From DASVEE01 sp036380735 (GTDB lineage Bacteria > Acidobacteriota > Thermoanaerobaculia > Gp7-AA8): a stretch of 64,000 bases of DNA. Position 1 is the first letter of the stretch, and each line of letters opens with the position of its first letter. Location: the NCBI GenBank assembly GCA_036380735.1, contig DASVEE010000006.1, positions 1-64,000 of the forward strand, read 5' to 3'. The notes beneath the pieces were generated by a model. The model saw only the letters and a program-made list of their open reading frames with translations, searched no databases and was not told the DNA's origin. Below are positions 1 to 9,288 of this stretch, piece after piece. A program made the translations under genes and the position numbers.

Positions 1-663
1 AGGATGATCGGTCGACCGCGGCCGCGACTCCACGATCTCCCGCATTTCTCGCCGCCACGCCTCCGTCCCGAGATAAATCGAGTTGCGGAGGTTCGTCCAC
101 AGCCGATCCTCAGCTCCCACGCCCGCTAGGACGAAGGCGCGATACTCCGCCTGCGCCTCGGACTCGCCGGCGCCGAACGCAGCGAGAGCCGCGGAGAGGT
201 CGAGCCATTCGGGCGCTGCCTCGAGTCCGGCAATGGCCCGATAGCTCGACCACGCGTAGTCCTCCGGCCGCTCGACCATGCCGGCGCGGACGGCGTTGAG
301 CGCAACGTAACGAAGCACCTGCGCGAGATAGGCCTCCTTCTCGATCAGCAGCGCATGGAAGCGGCCCTGGAAGAGATGGCCGCATCGCTTGTGACGCCGG
401 TTGAACGCCGTCGCGTAGGCGCCGTTGAGCCATTGCATGCCGCGCGAGAGGTTGGGCAAAGGCGTCTGCAGGACGAGGTGGTAGTGGTTCGTCATCAGCG
501 TGAAGGTGAAGAGCGACCATTTGAAGCGCTGGACGGCTTTCGCGAGGAGACTCAGAAAGAGGAGCCGGTCGGCGTCATCGCGGAAGATGTCGCGCCGCTC
601 GTTGCCGCGCGAAGTGATGTGGTAGTGGGCTCCGGCGAATTCCAATCGTAACGGTCGTGCCAT
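1..663 (-). CDS. REP-associated tyrosine transposase (RAYT/Y1 family), 3' end outside window
   Basis: The reading frame is open from the ATG at 663 to the window edge (221 codons), so the C-terminus is missing. It starts MARPLRLEFAGAHYHITSRG, a typical beginning of the IS200-like Y1 transposases called RAYTs. Residues about 55-65 read TFTLMTNHYHLVLQT, which contains the HYH (HUH-type) metal-binding motif. The later RRHKRCGHLFQGRFHALLI and YVALNAVRAGMVERPEDYAWSSY blocks are also characteristic of the family; the catalytic tyrosine is probably in the YVALNAVRAG region. RAYTs are single-copy, domesticated-looking nicking transposases linked to short palindromic REP elements. GGGGTCAG-ended repeats nearby and at 48389-48648 are candidate substrates (inference). 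Confidence 0.9.
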   Translation of the reverse strand, partial: MARPLRLEFAGAHYHITSRGNERRDIFRDDADRLLFLSLLAKAVQRFKWSLFTFTLMTNHYHLVLQTPLPNLSRGMQWLNGAYATAFNRRHKRCGHLFQGRFHALLIEKEAYLAQVLRYVALNAVRAGMVERPEDYAWSSYRAIAGLEAAPEWLDLSAALAAFGAGESEAQAEYRAFVLAGVGAEDRLWTNLRNSIYLGTEAWRREMREIVESRPRSTDHP

Positions 664-1103
664 AACACGGAGATGGTCCCTCGGCACCGCGGCGCGTGCC
701 GAGGAGTCCTTCTGCTCGTAGAAATGGGGGTCTCAAAACTCCTCGGAATGGAAGATTTGCTCGCCGACGCTCCACGATTCGTAGAGCGCGTGTGCGACGG
801 GGGAGGAGGAAAGGTGTGACCCCTGAGACCGTGATCCGCCAGCGGTTTTGGCTGAGGGGCCAGAGCTTCTTTTTTCGCTTTAGCGCCGACCGCTCTACAT
901 AACGTAGACAATTTCGGATATCAAGCGCATAGCAAAGCTCTGACCCCCGCTGTGCGGATATCAAGCGCATAGCAAAGCTCTGACCCCTGCTGTGGTGAGG
1001 ACGGAGTTCGAGCCGGCGTCGGATGGGAGCGTTCGCGTCGTTCGCCCCGAGCGGGCTTGATCTCCGTTGCGCGACGGAATGGCGCCGCGCAACGGAGTGG
1101 GGC
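664..1103. other. Gene-free stretch with GTGACCCC/TGACCCC remnants
   Basis: No credible gene is visible. The stretch holds several TGACCCC or GGGGCCAGAG fragments (near 817-830, 857-870 and in the 915-994 repeat), similar to the ends of the 105-bp elements at 48389-48630. It therefore looks like decayed REP or MITE debris beside the transposase. Confidence 0.5.
915..994. repeat. 40-bp direct tandem repeat, two copies
   Basis: Two adjacent 40-bp units (915-954 and 955-994) differ at a single position. Each begins CGGATATCAAGCGCATAGC and contains AGCTCTGACCCC. The TGACCCC core matches the ends of the elements at 48389-48630, and the repeat lies about 250 bp upstream of the RAYT start. Confidence 0.9.
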
Positions 1104-1430
1104 TCAGTCTACGTAGACGAAATACGCGCGGGTGTCTGTGCAGCTCGGATTCGCGCTATCGGTGACGCGGACGTAGACCAGCGTGTACTCGACCGTGGTC
1201 GGCGTTCCGGAAATCAGCCCACTGCTGCTCATCGACAGGCCGGACGGCAGCGACCCCGCCCAGATCGACCAGGTGTAGGTCCCGCTTCCGCCGTAAGCCG
1301 ACATCTGGTGGCTGTACGGGACGTTCACCGTGCCCGGGGGGATGAACTCGTCGAGGATCTCGAGACAGGCGGCAGCGGCGATGCTGGCCACCAACAACAA
1401 CACGAGTGAAACGGCAAAAATCTTCCTCAT
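1104..1430 (-). CDS. Small secreted protein with one Ig-like (He_PIG-type) domain
   Basis: A 108-residue protein. A signal peptide (MRKIFAVSLVLLLVASIAAA) is followed by one compact Ig-like module: FIPPGTVNVPYSHQMSA, then GSGTYTWSIWAGSLPSGLSM, then GLISGTPTTVEYTLVYVRVTD. These are the hallmarks of the putative-Ig (He_PIG) fold, which normally occurs as one repeat of large surface proteins. Here it is the whole mature protein. Two cysteines (SCTD near the end and ACLE just after the signal peptide) could form a disulfide. A purine-rich AAGGAGAGTGTC lies just upstream of the ATG. Function is unknown; it may be a leftover domain of a larger exoprotein. Confidence 0.75.
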   Translation of the reverse strand: MRKIFAVSLVLLLVASIAAAACLEILDEFIPPGTVNVPYSHQMSAYGGSGTYTWSIWAGSLPSGLSMSSSGLISGTPTTVEYTLVYVRVTDSANPSCTDTRAYFVYVD

Positions 1431-1669
1431 GACACTCTCCTTCAGGTCCGCACACGGATGTCCGTGCTACTCCTTCAGTCGACTGTGCCTACCGGATCTG
1501 CGGATCACCCAATAAGTCCATCCATATTAATGCCCGTACCGCCTTTTGCCAACAGGCGCGTAACTCCCCGCTAAGTTTCGATACTCGACAGCGCAAGCCG
1601 GCGGAGCGTGCCACCACCGATTCCGTCAGGACGCGACCTGCGTGCGATCGTGCGCGGTGATGGATCTCG

Positions 1670-1837
1670 TCAGAAAGGCGTGATGCTGATGTCGCCGGTC
1701 CGGATCGGTCCGGTGCCGTACGCGAGACGGTTGCCGAAACGGTCCACCACCAGCACGCTGACGACGTCGGCCGGCGAGTCGATCGACAGCACCGTGTTGT
1801 CGGCGAACATCAGCCAACGGGGCGTCCATGGGGTCAT
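1670..1837 (-). pseudogene. Short coding remnant, probable 3' end of a secreted protein
   Basis: A 55-residue frame reads MTPWTPRWLMFADNTVLSID, then a hydrophobic and Val-rich segment and GNRLAYGTGPIRTGDISITP before the stop. Composition and periodicity look like real beta-rich protein, unlike the other frames here. There is no ribosome-binding site or signal peptide, and the frame is closed by a stop a few codons upstream. I read it as the tail of a lost larger gene; it could be a genuine small gene. Confidence 0.35.
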
Positions 1838-1926
1838 TTCTTTCGTTCGGGTAGGGATTTCCGTCTCTGTGGCTCACCTACAGTAGGTCCAAGCTCCGAA
1901 AAATCTGGTCAATGGGAGGTTTCTCA

Positions 1927-4161
1927 ATGCGGAGATTCCGGAATCGTGCTCTCGTCGCATGCCTCGTCCCGCTTCTCATTGCCTCCATCACCGGCTGCGC
2001 GACGCGGCCCGTGAGGCAGACCTGGGTCGAGGACTACAAGTACGTCACTTTCGATCCGTTCCCCGGCATGAACGTGCAGGGGCGGAACGTCGCTCTCACA
2101 CAGCAGGACATCAATGGCCGCGTGATCTGGAACCTGTGGTCGGGCGACAACGCGGGGTTCTGGAACTGGCTGGCGAAGGAAGGCTTCGGCACCGCGGACC
2201 TGCTGAAGATGGTCGCGTCGCCTCGCAATCAGCGCTTCCAGACCTACGGCATCTTCAACCAGCCCGGCTACATGCGGCCGGCTCAGCCGGACCAGTACGG
2301 TCTCTTCATCGACGTGCCGCGCGAGCCCGGCTCTCCCTACGACATCGACAAGCGCCTCGACATCCCGACGTACGGGATCTCCAGCGGCATCATGGGGCTG
2401 CGCCTCTTCCCGAACCCGGACTTCGGCAAGCGCGGACCGAAGTGGGATCCGGTCGCCTACTGGAACGATCCGAACTACTACAAGCGGCAGGATCTGGAGC
2501 GCCCTTACCGCGTCGGCATGGCCTGCTCGTTCTGTCACGTCGGCGCCGATCCGGTGAACCCGCCGGCCGATCCGAACGAGGCGGATTACGCGAACCTCTC
2601 CGACTACGTCGGCCAGCACTACCTGAAGATCTGGGAAGTGTTCGCGCACGAGCTCCCCGCGCGCAACTTCGTCAAACAGCTCCTGCTGTCGAACCCGGCC
2701 GGCTCCCTCGACACGGCGTTCATCGCCACCGACTACATCAACAACCCCGGCACGATGAACGCGGTCTACAACCTCCCGGGCCGCGTCTCGGTCGGCGTGC
2801 CGGAGCAGCTCGTGGGCGGCGCGAACGACCTGAAGAACCTGGAGTGGGTCGACGGACGTCCCGGCCATGTGCTCGCCCCACGCGTGCTCAAAGAAGGCGC
2901 CGACTCGGTCGGCTTCCACGGCGCGCTCTCGCGCGTCTACCTGAACATCGGTGAGTACTGGGAGCAGTGGACGAGAAACTTCAAGCCGCTGGTGGGCATC
3001 AAGAAGCAGCGCCCCATCAAGGTCAAAGACGCGCAGCGCCTATCGCCCGCATGGAACTGGAGCGAACAAGCCGCACCCGATCTGGCGCAGTACCTGATCA
3101 AGTTCGCGCAGCCGCACAAGCTGGCCGATGCGCCGGGCGGCCGCAAGTACCTCAACGCGAGTCAGGAGGAGCTCGACCGCGGCAAGCGGGTATTCGCGCA
3201 GAGCTGCGCGCGCTGCCATTCGAGCAAGCGTCCGCCTGCCGGCATCGCGCCGAACTCGCCCGAGGGACGGGCGTGGTTCGTCGAGGCAGTGATGAAGCCC
3301 GACTTCCTCGACGGCAACTTCCTCGGCAGCGAAGAGCGCGTGCCGGTGACCGAGGTGGGGACGAATGCGGCGCGCGCGTCGGCGACGAATGGTTTGCAGG
3401 GACAGATCTGGGACAACTTCTCGTCGCAGACGTACAAGAACCTGCCGGCCGTCGGTGCGATCGACGTGTGGGATCCGATCTCGCGCACGACGAGCAAGTG
3501 GACGGTGCCGAGTCCCGGCCGCGGCTATTACCGCCCGCCGTCGCTCGTCAGCGTCTGGAGCGGCGCTCCGCTGCTGCATCACAACGTCCTCGGCAAGCAT
3601 GTACACGGCGTCTCCGTCGACGAGCGGATGGAAGCGTTCAACGACGGCATCACCAAGCTGCTGTGGCCCGAGAAACGCGGCGGCGCGAAGGGGAACAAGG
3701 ACGGCGCGGACGGCCAGTCGACGTCACTCTGGCTGACGACCGAGGAGAGCGTGCTGTCGGTGCCGGAGTCGTACATTCACTCGCGGACGCTGCGGCGCCT
3801 GCTGCGGAAGAACATGGTCGTCGATCAGGCGACCGGCGAGCGGTCGTTCGAGTTCGGGCCGATTCCTAAGGGAACGCCGGTGAACCTCCTCGCCAACACG
3901 AACCTCGAACTGGGCGGCGTGCGCAAAGCCGGCGATCTGGCGAGGCTGCTGCTCGACTCGGTCAAGGTGATGAAGGCGATCAAGAACGAAGGCTTGACGG
4001 GCGATGCGGCCACGAAACGCTGGCTGGACTCGAACGTGGTGAAGGAGCTCTACGCGCTCAACTCCTGTCCCGATTTCATCGAGGACCGGGGGCACCTGTT
4101 CGGTACGGATCTGCCGGACGCCGACAAACGCGCGCTGATCGAGTACCTCAAGACGTTCTGA
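1927..4161 (+). CDS. RoxA-like diheme c-type cytochrome, lipoprotein
   Basis: A 744-residue exported protein. The start at 1927 is preferred to an in-frame ATG at 1912 because GGGAGG lies 7 bases before it and the sequence then opens with a lipoprotein signal (LLIASITGCAT, Cys24). Two covalent heme motifs are visible: CSFCH at 200-204 and CARCH at 427-431, with a conserved-looking block GRGYYRPPSLVSVWSGAP near 531-548. About 700 residues with two c-hemes some 200 residues apart is the layout of the rubber oxygenase RoxA and its relatives, which descend from diheme cytochrome c peroxidases. The RoxA assignment is from layout, not alignment. A simpler role as an electron acceptor for the next gene's flavoprotein is possible. 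First gene of a six-gene operon; 12 bp precede the next gene. Confidence 0.7.
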   Translation: MRRFRNRALVACLVPLLIASITGCATRPVRQTWVEDYKYVTFDPFPGMNVQGRNVALTQQDINGRVIWNLWSGDNAGFWNWLAKEGFGTADLLKMVASPRNQRFQTYGIFNQPGYMRPAQPDQYGLFIDVPREPGSPYDIDKRLDIPTYGISSGIMGLRLFPNPDFGKRGPKWDPVAYWNDPNYYKRQDLERPYRVGMACSFCHVGADPVNPPADPNEADYANLSDYVGQHYLKIWEVFAHELPARNFVKQLLLSNPAGSLDTAFIATDYINNPGTMNAVYNLPGRVSVGVPEQLVGGANDLKNLEWVDGRPGHVLAPRVLKEGADSVGFHGALSRVYLNIGEYWEQWTRNFKPLVGIKKQRPIKVKDAQRLSPAWNWSEQAAPDLAQYLIKFAQPHKLADAPGGRKYLNASQEELDRGKRVFAQSCARCHSSKRPPAGIAPNSPEGRAWFVEAVMKPDFLDGNFLGSEERVPVTEVGTNAARASATNGLQGQIWDNFSSQTYKNLPAVGAIDVWDPISRTTSKWTVPSPGRGYYRPPSLVSVWSGAPLLHHNVLGKHVHGVSVDERMEAFNDGITKLLWPEKRGGAKGNKDGADGQSTSLWLTTEESVLSVPESYIHSRTLRRLLRKNMVVDQATGERSFEFGPIPKGTPVNLLANTNLELGGVRKAGDLARLLLDSVKVMKAIKNEGLTGDAATKRWLDSNVVKELYALNSCPDFIEDRGHLFGTDLPDADKRALIEYLKTF

Positions 4162-4173
4162 GCGACAGGCCGC

Positions 4174-5964
4174 ATGGGCACTCCTCAGAATCCTGATTTC
4201 GACTACATCGTCATCGGGTCCGGTGCAGGCGGCGGGCCGGTCGCGGCTCGCCTCGCCCAGGCCGGGTATGTCGTGGGTTTGATCGAAGCGGGGCAGGCGC
4301 CGCAGACGCCGTGGTACGAGGTCCCGGTCCTGCACGCGCAGGCGAGCGAGCACCCGGACATCTCGTGGGAGTACTTCGTCAAGCACTACGACGACGAGGC
4401 GCGCTCGAAACGCGACGACAAGTACGATCCCGCCAAAGGCGGTGTCTTCTATCCCCGCGCCGGCACCCTCGGCGGCTGCACGCAGCACCACGCCATGATC
4501 ACGGTTTATCCGCACGCCAGCGACTGGCAGCACATCGTCGACCTGACGGGCGACGCGTCGTGGGCGCCGGACAAGATGCGCGGGTACTTCCAGAAGCTCG
4601 AGCGCTGCACGTACTCGAACGATCCGGCGGCGCGGCACGGCACCAGCGGCTGGCTCACTACGACCGGCATCGATCTGGCGCTCGGCCTCGGCGATCCCGA
4701 CATGCTGCGGATCGTGCTGAAAGCGAGCATCGCGGCGTGGAAGGAAGGCTTCAGCGGCTCGCTGCCCGATCTGCCGCAGGACCCGAACGCGTGGCGCAAC
4801 CCGGAGTTCCAAGGCGTCTGCTTCGCACCGCTGGCCACGCTCGAAGGACGCCGCGCCGGCACGCGGCAGTTGATCCAGAGCACGCAAAGCACCTTCCCGC
4901 AGAACCTGATCCTCAAGCAGAGCAACCTCGCCGCGAAGATTCTGTTCGACGCGAACCGCAACGCGATCGGCGTCGAGTGCTGGGAGGGACAGCACCTCTA
5001 CCGCGCCGATCCGAATGCGTCGAACGCAACGCCGGTGAAGAACGAGTACTACTGCCGGCGCGAGGTCATCCTCGCCGGCGGCGCGTTCAACTCGCCGCAG
5101 CTCCTCATGCTCTCCGGCATCGGACCGGCGGCGGAGCTCCGGAAGCTGCAGATCCCGGTGCTCGTGGACCGCCAGGGCGTCGGGAAGAACCTGCAGGACC
5201 GCTACGAGATCAGCGTCGTCAGCGAGATGACGCGCGACTGGAAGATCCTGAAGAACGCCACCTTCGAGCCGCCGCCGACCACGAACGTGACCGGCGATCC
5301 GTGCTACGTCGACTGGCAGAACGGCAAAGGCGTCTACACCACGAACGGGTCGCTCGTCGCGGTGATCCAGAAGTCGTCGAAGGACGTGCCCGATCCCGAC
5401 CTCTTCATGTTCGCCATCGCCGGCAAGTTCCACGGCTACTTCCCCGGCTACTCGAAGGAAGTGTCGCGGACGAAGAACTTCCTCACGTGGATGGTGTTGA
5501 AAGCGCACACCAAGAACAGCGCGGGGTACGTGCGCCTCAGGACCGCCGATCCGCGCGACAAGCCGGAGATCAACTTCCGCTATTTCGACGATCCGGCGAC
5601 GGCGAAGGGCGATCTCGACGCGCTCGTGAGCGGCGTGGCGTTCGTGCGGAAGATGGCGAAGCACAACGCGACGCTCGCGGCGGAGCTGATGCCCGGGCCG
5701 GCCACGACCGGCGACGCCCTGCGCGAGTACATCGAGGCGAACGCCTGGGGGCACCACGCCTCGTGCACCAACGCGATGGGCAAAGCGAGCGATCCGAATG
5801 CCGTCGTCGACAGCAGCTTTCGCGTCATCGGGGTGAACAAGCTGCGCGTCGTCGACGCGTCGGTGTTCCCGCGCATTCCCGGCTTTTTCATCGTGACGCC
5901 GATTTACATGATTGCGGAGAAAGCCGCCGACGTGATTCTCGCCGACGCGAAGCAAGCGCCGTAG
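4174..5964 (+). CDS. GMC-family FAD-dependent oxidoreductase
   Basis: A 596-residue glucose-methanol-choline family flavoprotein. The N-terminal dinucleotide-binding fold is clear (DYIVIGSGAGGGPVAARLAQ then GLIEAG, residues 9-39). The GMC signature region follows (YPRAGTLGGCTQHHAMITVY, about 92-111), then the second signature FNSPQLLMLSGIGPAAELRK. The C-terminal active-site stretch AWGHHASCTNAMG carries the catalytic His, and GVNKLRVVDASVFPRIPGF and a hydrophobic end complete the FAD domain. GMC enzymes oxidise primary or secondary alcohols. No Tat or Sec signal is obvious, so it may act in the cytoplasm or be carried out with a partner. Placed between two c-type cytochromes, it probably passes electrons to cytochrome c rather than oxygen (inference). 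Substrate unknown. Confidence 0.9.
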   Translation: MGTPQNPDFDYIVIGSGAGGGPVAARLAQAGYVVGLIEAGQAPQTPWYEVPVLHAQASEHPDISWEYFVKHYDDEARSKRDDKYDPAKGGVFYPRAGTLGGCTQHHAMITVYPHASDWQHIVDLTGDASWAPDKMRGYFQKLERCTYSNDPAARHGTSGWLTTTGIDLALGLGDPDMLRIVLKASIAAWKEGFSGSLPDLPQDPNAWRNPEFQGVCFAPLATLEGRRAGTRQLIQSTQSTFPQNLILKQSNLAAKILFDANRNAIGVECWEGQHLYRADPNASNATPVKNEYYCRREVILAGGAFNSPQLLMLSGIGPAAELRKLQIPVLVDRQGVGKNLQDRYEISVVSEMTRDWKILKNATFEPPPTTNVTGDPCYVDWQNGKGVYTTNGSLVAVIQKSSKDVPDPDLFMFAIAGKFHGYFPGYSKEVSRTKNFLTWMVLKAHTKNSAGYVRLRTADPRDKPEINFRYFDDPATAKGDLDALVSGVAFVRKMAKHNATLAAELMPGPATTGDALREYIEANAWGHHASCTNAMGKASDPNAVVDSSFRVIGVNKLRVVDASVFPRIPGFFIVTPIYMIAEKAADVILADAKQAP

Positions 5965-5987
5965 ACGCAGTCGACAGGAGGAGCCTC

Positions 5988-7742
5988 ATGGGTAAAGCCG
6001 GACTTGTCTTCATTCTGCTGCTTGCGCAGGCGGGCCTCGCGCTCGGTCAGGTGCTGCCCAAAGCGCTGCCGGAGGACCAGCCGCACCGCGCGTGGTGGGA
6101 CAGCGCCGATCAGCAATATCCCTCCGCCAGAGTCTGCGGCGAATGCCATCCGCGGCAGTTCGAGCAGTGGAGCATCTCCTCGCACGCGTACGCCAACCTT
6201 TCGCCGATGTTCAACAAATTCGAGCAGAAGATCAACGACCTCGCGTCGGGCACCATCGGCCACTTCTGCGTCCGCTGCCACGCCAGCGTCGGCACGGCAT
6301 TAGGGGAGCGGCGCGACATCGCGTGGTGGGACCGCAGTCCGGCCTCGCAGGAAGGGATCACGTGCGTGACGTGCCACCGCGTCGGCGAAGGTTACGGCAA
6401 GACGAACGCGGCGCGCAGGATCACGCCCGGCAACATTCACGAGCCGGTGTTCGGTCCCTTCGACAGCAGCGGCGGCATCAAGGCCATCAGCAACGCGATG
6501 AAGTACGGCATTCTGGTCAGCCCCGACCAGCCGGATAAAGAGGGCTACCTCCGCATCCATCAGGCCGCGATCCAATCGGACCTGATCAAAGCCTCCGAGT
6601 TCTGCGTGTCGTGCCACCAGGTGCAGGTGCATCCGGGCATCAAGCTCGAGACGGTGTGGGAGGAGTACCGCGCGTCTCCCGCCGCGCGCGAAGGCATCAC
6701 CTGCCAGCAGTGCCACATGAGCACGAACCCGGGGCTCAACACCGGCTACGCACGCGACGCCGCGGCGATCGTCAATGGCCTCGTCGTCAATGCCGACCGG
6801 CCTGCGACCGATCACACGTTCGTCGGTCCGGGCTATCCGATCAGCCATCCCGGCCTCTTCCCGTTCCGCATGGAGAAGTCGCCGTTCACGCCGCAGCAGT
6901 GGCTGAAGTTCGATTACCGCGCGAAGTGGGGGAGTGACGAGTACGAGAACGCCCTCACCGCCGGCACGGTCTCGCCTCCCAAAGCGCCGGAGTGGCAGAA
7001 CGTTGCCGACCGGCGTACGGCATGGCGCATCGTGCAGGAGAACTACGGACGCTGGAACGACCGCAAGGAGATGCGCAAGAAGATGCTGGAGAACGCGTCG
7101 CACCTCGACGGCCCGTTCTTCAAGGCGCCACCGCGTGCCGGCAAAGCGTTCACCTTCGAGTACCGCATCAGCAATCGCAACAAGGGGCACAACCTGCCGT
7201 CCGGCTCTCTCGGCGCGCAGCCGGAGCTGTGGCTGAACGTCTCCCTGCTCGATCCCGACGGCACCATCGTGTGGGAGTCGGGCTACGTCGACAAGTACGG
7301 CGACGTGGCCGACCTGCAGTCGAAGGAAGTGCGCCAGGGGACGATCGCGCACGACGACCAGCTCGTGAGCATGCAGGCGAAGTTCATCACCACGAACGTC
7401 AAGGGCACGGATCGCGAGATGTATCTGCCGATCAACATCGACGTCGATCAACTGCCGTTCATCCGCCCCGGCGGCACGCCGACGTCGCTGCTCAATCACC
7501 CGCCGTTCGCGCGCATGGAGAAGCGCAGCATCCCGCCGCTGGGGACGCGCGTCGCCACGTACAAGGTGCCGGCGGAGAAGCTGAAGAAGCCGGGGACGTA
7601 CAGGCTCGCCGTGCGCCTGCGCGGCCGCACGGAGCCGATCTACTTCATGGAGTTCGTCGAGGCGACGGCCGACATGATCCGCGCGGAGAACGAATGGGCC
7701 GACGACCTCCATCCGTACGCCGTCGAGTTCGAAGTGCGTTGA
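5988..7742 (+). CDS. Five-heme c-type cytochrome (c554-like), exported
   Basis: A 584-residue protein with a Sec signal (MGKAGLVFILLLAQAGLALG) and AGGAGG just upstream of the ATG. Five CxxCH motifs occur at residues 50-54 (CGECH), 94-98 (CVRCH), 126-130 (CVTCH), 206-210 (CVSCH) and 239-243 (CQQCH), all in the N-terminal half. The opening VCGECHPRQFEQWSISSHA is typical of cytochrome c554-type multiheme proteins. The C-terminal half (about 300-584) has no heme motif and looks beta-rich (FTFEYRISNRNKGHNLPSG), a domain often attached to such cytochromes. It begins 23 bp after the GMC gene. Likely role: relay of electrons from the flavoprotein or molybdoenzyme in the periplasm or at the outer membrane. 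Confidence 0.88.
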   Translation: MGKAGLVFILLLAQAGLALGQVLPKALPEDQPHRAWWDSADQQYPSARVCGECHPRQFEQWSISSHAYANLSPMFNKFEQKINDLASGTIGHFCVRCHASVGTALGERRDIAWWDRSPASQEGITCVTCHRVGEGYGKTNAARRITPGNIHEPVFGPFDSSGGIKAISNAMKYGILVSPDQPDKEGYLRIHQAAIQSDLIKASEFCVSCHQVQVHPGIKLETVWEEYRASPAAREGITCQQCHMSTNPGLNTGYARDAAAIVNGLVVNADRPATDHTFVGPGYPISHPGLFPFRMEKSPFTPQQWLKFDYRAKWGSDEYENALTAGTVSPPKAPEWQNVADRRTAWRIVQENYGRWNDRKEMRKKMLENASHLDGPFFKAPPRAGKAFTFEYRISNRNKGHNLPSGSLGAQPELWLNVSLLDPDGTIVWESGYVDKYGDVADLQSKEVRQGTIAHDDQLVSMQAKFITTNVKGTDREMYLPINIDVDQLPFIRPGGTPTSLLNHPPFARMEKRSIPPLGTRVATYKVPAEKLKKPGTYRLAVRLRGRTEPIYFMEFVEATADMIRAENEWADDLHPYAVEFEVR

Positions 7743-7757
7743 GAGGAGAGGGCGAAC

Positions 7758-9251
7758 ATGAACGCTAAAGCTTCGATCGCAACCGTCTCTCTCTCCGCAC
7801 TGCTCCTGTGCGGTGTGGCATTGCCTTGCGCCGCCGATGAAACGGACGCCCCGAAGATGTCTCCCGAGGTGAAGATGCTGGGCGAGCTGAAAGAGGTGAA
7901 GGGGTGGTTCAAGCCCGACCCCGATCCGCAGGAGGAGTACGACGCCGACGCGCAGCTCGCCATCTACGACGCCAAGCATATGAACCCGACGGCGCAGCCG
8001 CCGGTCCAGCAAGGCATTCGTTTGTACGACCGCGGGGCGTATACGCCGCGGCCGACATGGCTCGGGACGCGGAACCCGATCAACGAGCACTTCATGGCGT
8101 ACGGCGACATCCGCTTCGGCGGCGCGTATTACGACAACGGGATTGCGGCGTCGAACGGCGACACCGACCAGTCGGTGCTCGCAGTGCGGCTGAACCTCGA
8201 CATGGATTTCGCGCTCACGGCCACGGAGCGCATTCACGCGTTCGTGCGGCCGCTGGACAGCGGTGCGTCCTTCACGCGCTATCAGATCAGCGGCGGCGAG
8301 AACGAGTTCATCGACGAGCTGGACTTCGAGCTGGAGACGCTCTTCTTCGAGGGCGACGTCAACGCCATCCGCGAAGGGTTCACCAACAGGAAGACGTCGT
8401 TCGACCTGCCGATCGCGTTCGGGCGCGTGCCGCTCTTCACGCAGAACGGCATCTGGCTCAACGACGCGTTCGACGGTCTCGCCATCGGCATCACGGCGCG
8501 GAACATTCCGCGGCTCGACATCAGCAACACCGACCTCACGTTCTTTGCCGGCTTCGACAAGGTGACGACCGCCGCAGCCCCGGACGACGACTCGAAGGTC
8601 TTCGGCCTCGCCGGCTTCGCCGATGCGTGGAAGGGGTACGTGGAGTACGGCTACGGCTATGTCCTGGCGAATGAGAACGACCGCAGCTACCACAACGTCA
8701 CCGCCGCGTTCACGAGGCGCTACCGGCCGACGGCGACGATCGGCCTGGCGAACAGCGTCCGCGTCATCGGCAACTTCGGCCAGCAGGGCGCGGTGAAAAC
8801 TGCCGACGGCTTCCTCCTGCTGCTCGAGAACTCGTTCTTCCGCAGCGATCCGATCTTCCTCGTGCCGTACGTCAACTTCTTCGCGGGCTTCAACAACCCG
8901 CAGGCGCTGGCGCGCGCCGCGGGCACGGGCGGCGTGCTCAATAACACCGGCATCAACTTCGAGTCCGACGGGCTCACCGGCTATCCGACGCTCGACGCCA
9001 CCGCTAGCGATTCGTACGGCGCGGCGGTCGGACTGGAGAAGCTGTGGGGCCTCTCGCGCCAGGTGGTCGTCGAGGGCGCGGTGGTCCAGCGCGCCAGCTC
9101 CAGCCCCTTCGGCGACCAATACGCCCTCGGCATCCGCTACCAGCAGCCGCTCAACAACGCCTGGATTTTCCGCGCCGACGCGATGCACGGCTGGCGGCAG
9201 GGGCAGAACGACGTGTTCGGCGTCCGTGTGGAGCTCCGCCGCAAGTTCTGA
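7758..9251 (+). CDS. Outer-membrane beta-barrel (porin-like) protein
   Basis: A 497-residue exported protein: signal peptide MNAKASIATVSLSALLLCGV, cleavage near CAADE, then an acidic leader and a long region of alternating short beta strands ending in the aromatic C-terminus VRVELRRKF expected for BAM-inserted barrels. Segments such as YVEYGYGYVLANENDRSYHN show the Tyr-rich girdle pattern. GAGAGGAGAGGGCG precedes the ATG. It lies 15 bp after the five-heme cytochrome, an adjacency seen in porin-cytochrome conduits, but I cannot assign a porin family. It may equally be a substrate-uptake barrel for the operon. Confidence 0.75.
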   Translation: MNAKASIATVSLSALLLCGVALPCAADETDAPKMSPEVKMLGELKEVKGWFKPDPDPQEEYDADAQLAIYDAKHMNPTAQPPVQQGIRLYDRGAYTPRPTWLGTRNPINEHFMAYGDIRFGGAYYDNGIAASNGDTDQSVLAVRLNLDMDFALTATERIHAFVRPLDSGASFTRYQISGGENEFIDELDFELETLFFEGDVNAIREGFTNRKTSFDLPIAFGRVPLFTQNGIWLNDAFDGLAIGITARNIPRLDISNTDLTFFAGFDKVTTAAAPDDDSKVFGLAGFADAWKGYVEYGYGYVLANENDRSYHNVTAAFTRRYRPTATIGLANSVRVIGNFGQQGAVKTADGFLLLLENSFFRSDPIFLVPYVNFFAGFNNPQALARAAGTGGVLNNTGINFESDGLTGYPTLDATASDSYGAAVGLEKLWGLSRQVVVEGAVVQRASSSPFGDQYALGIRYQQPLNNAWIFRADAMHGWRQGQNDVFGVRVELRRKF

Positions 9252-9288
9252 CGTGGTCATCCCAGTGTCCCCAAGGAGGAGGTTCCCG

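Noticed and set aside
6300..9260. A 986-codon frame on the - strand across the cytochrome and barrel genes
   Set aside because: Antisense shadow of two well-supported genes, with low-complexity Arg/Val/Asp-rich translation.
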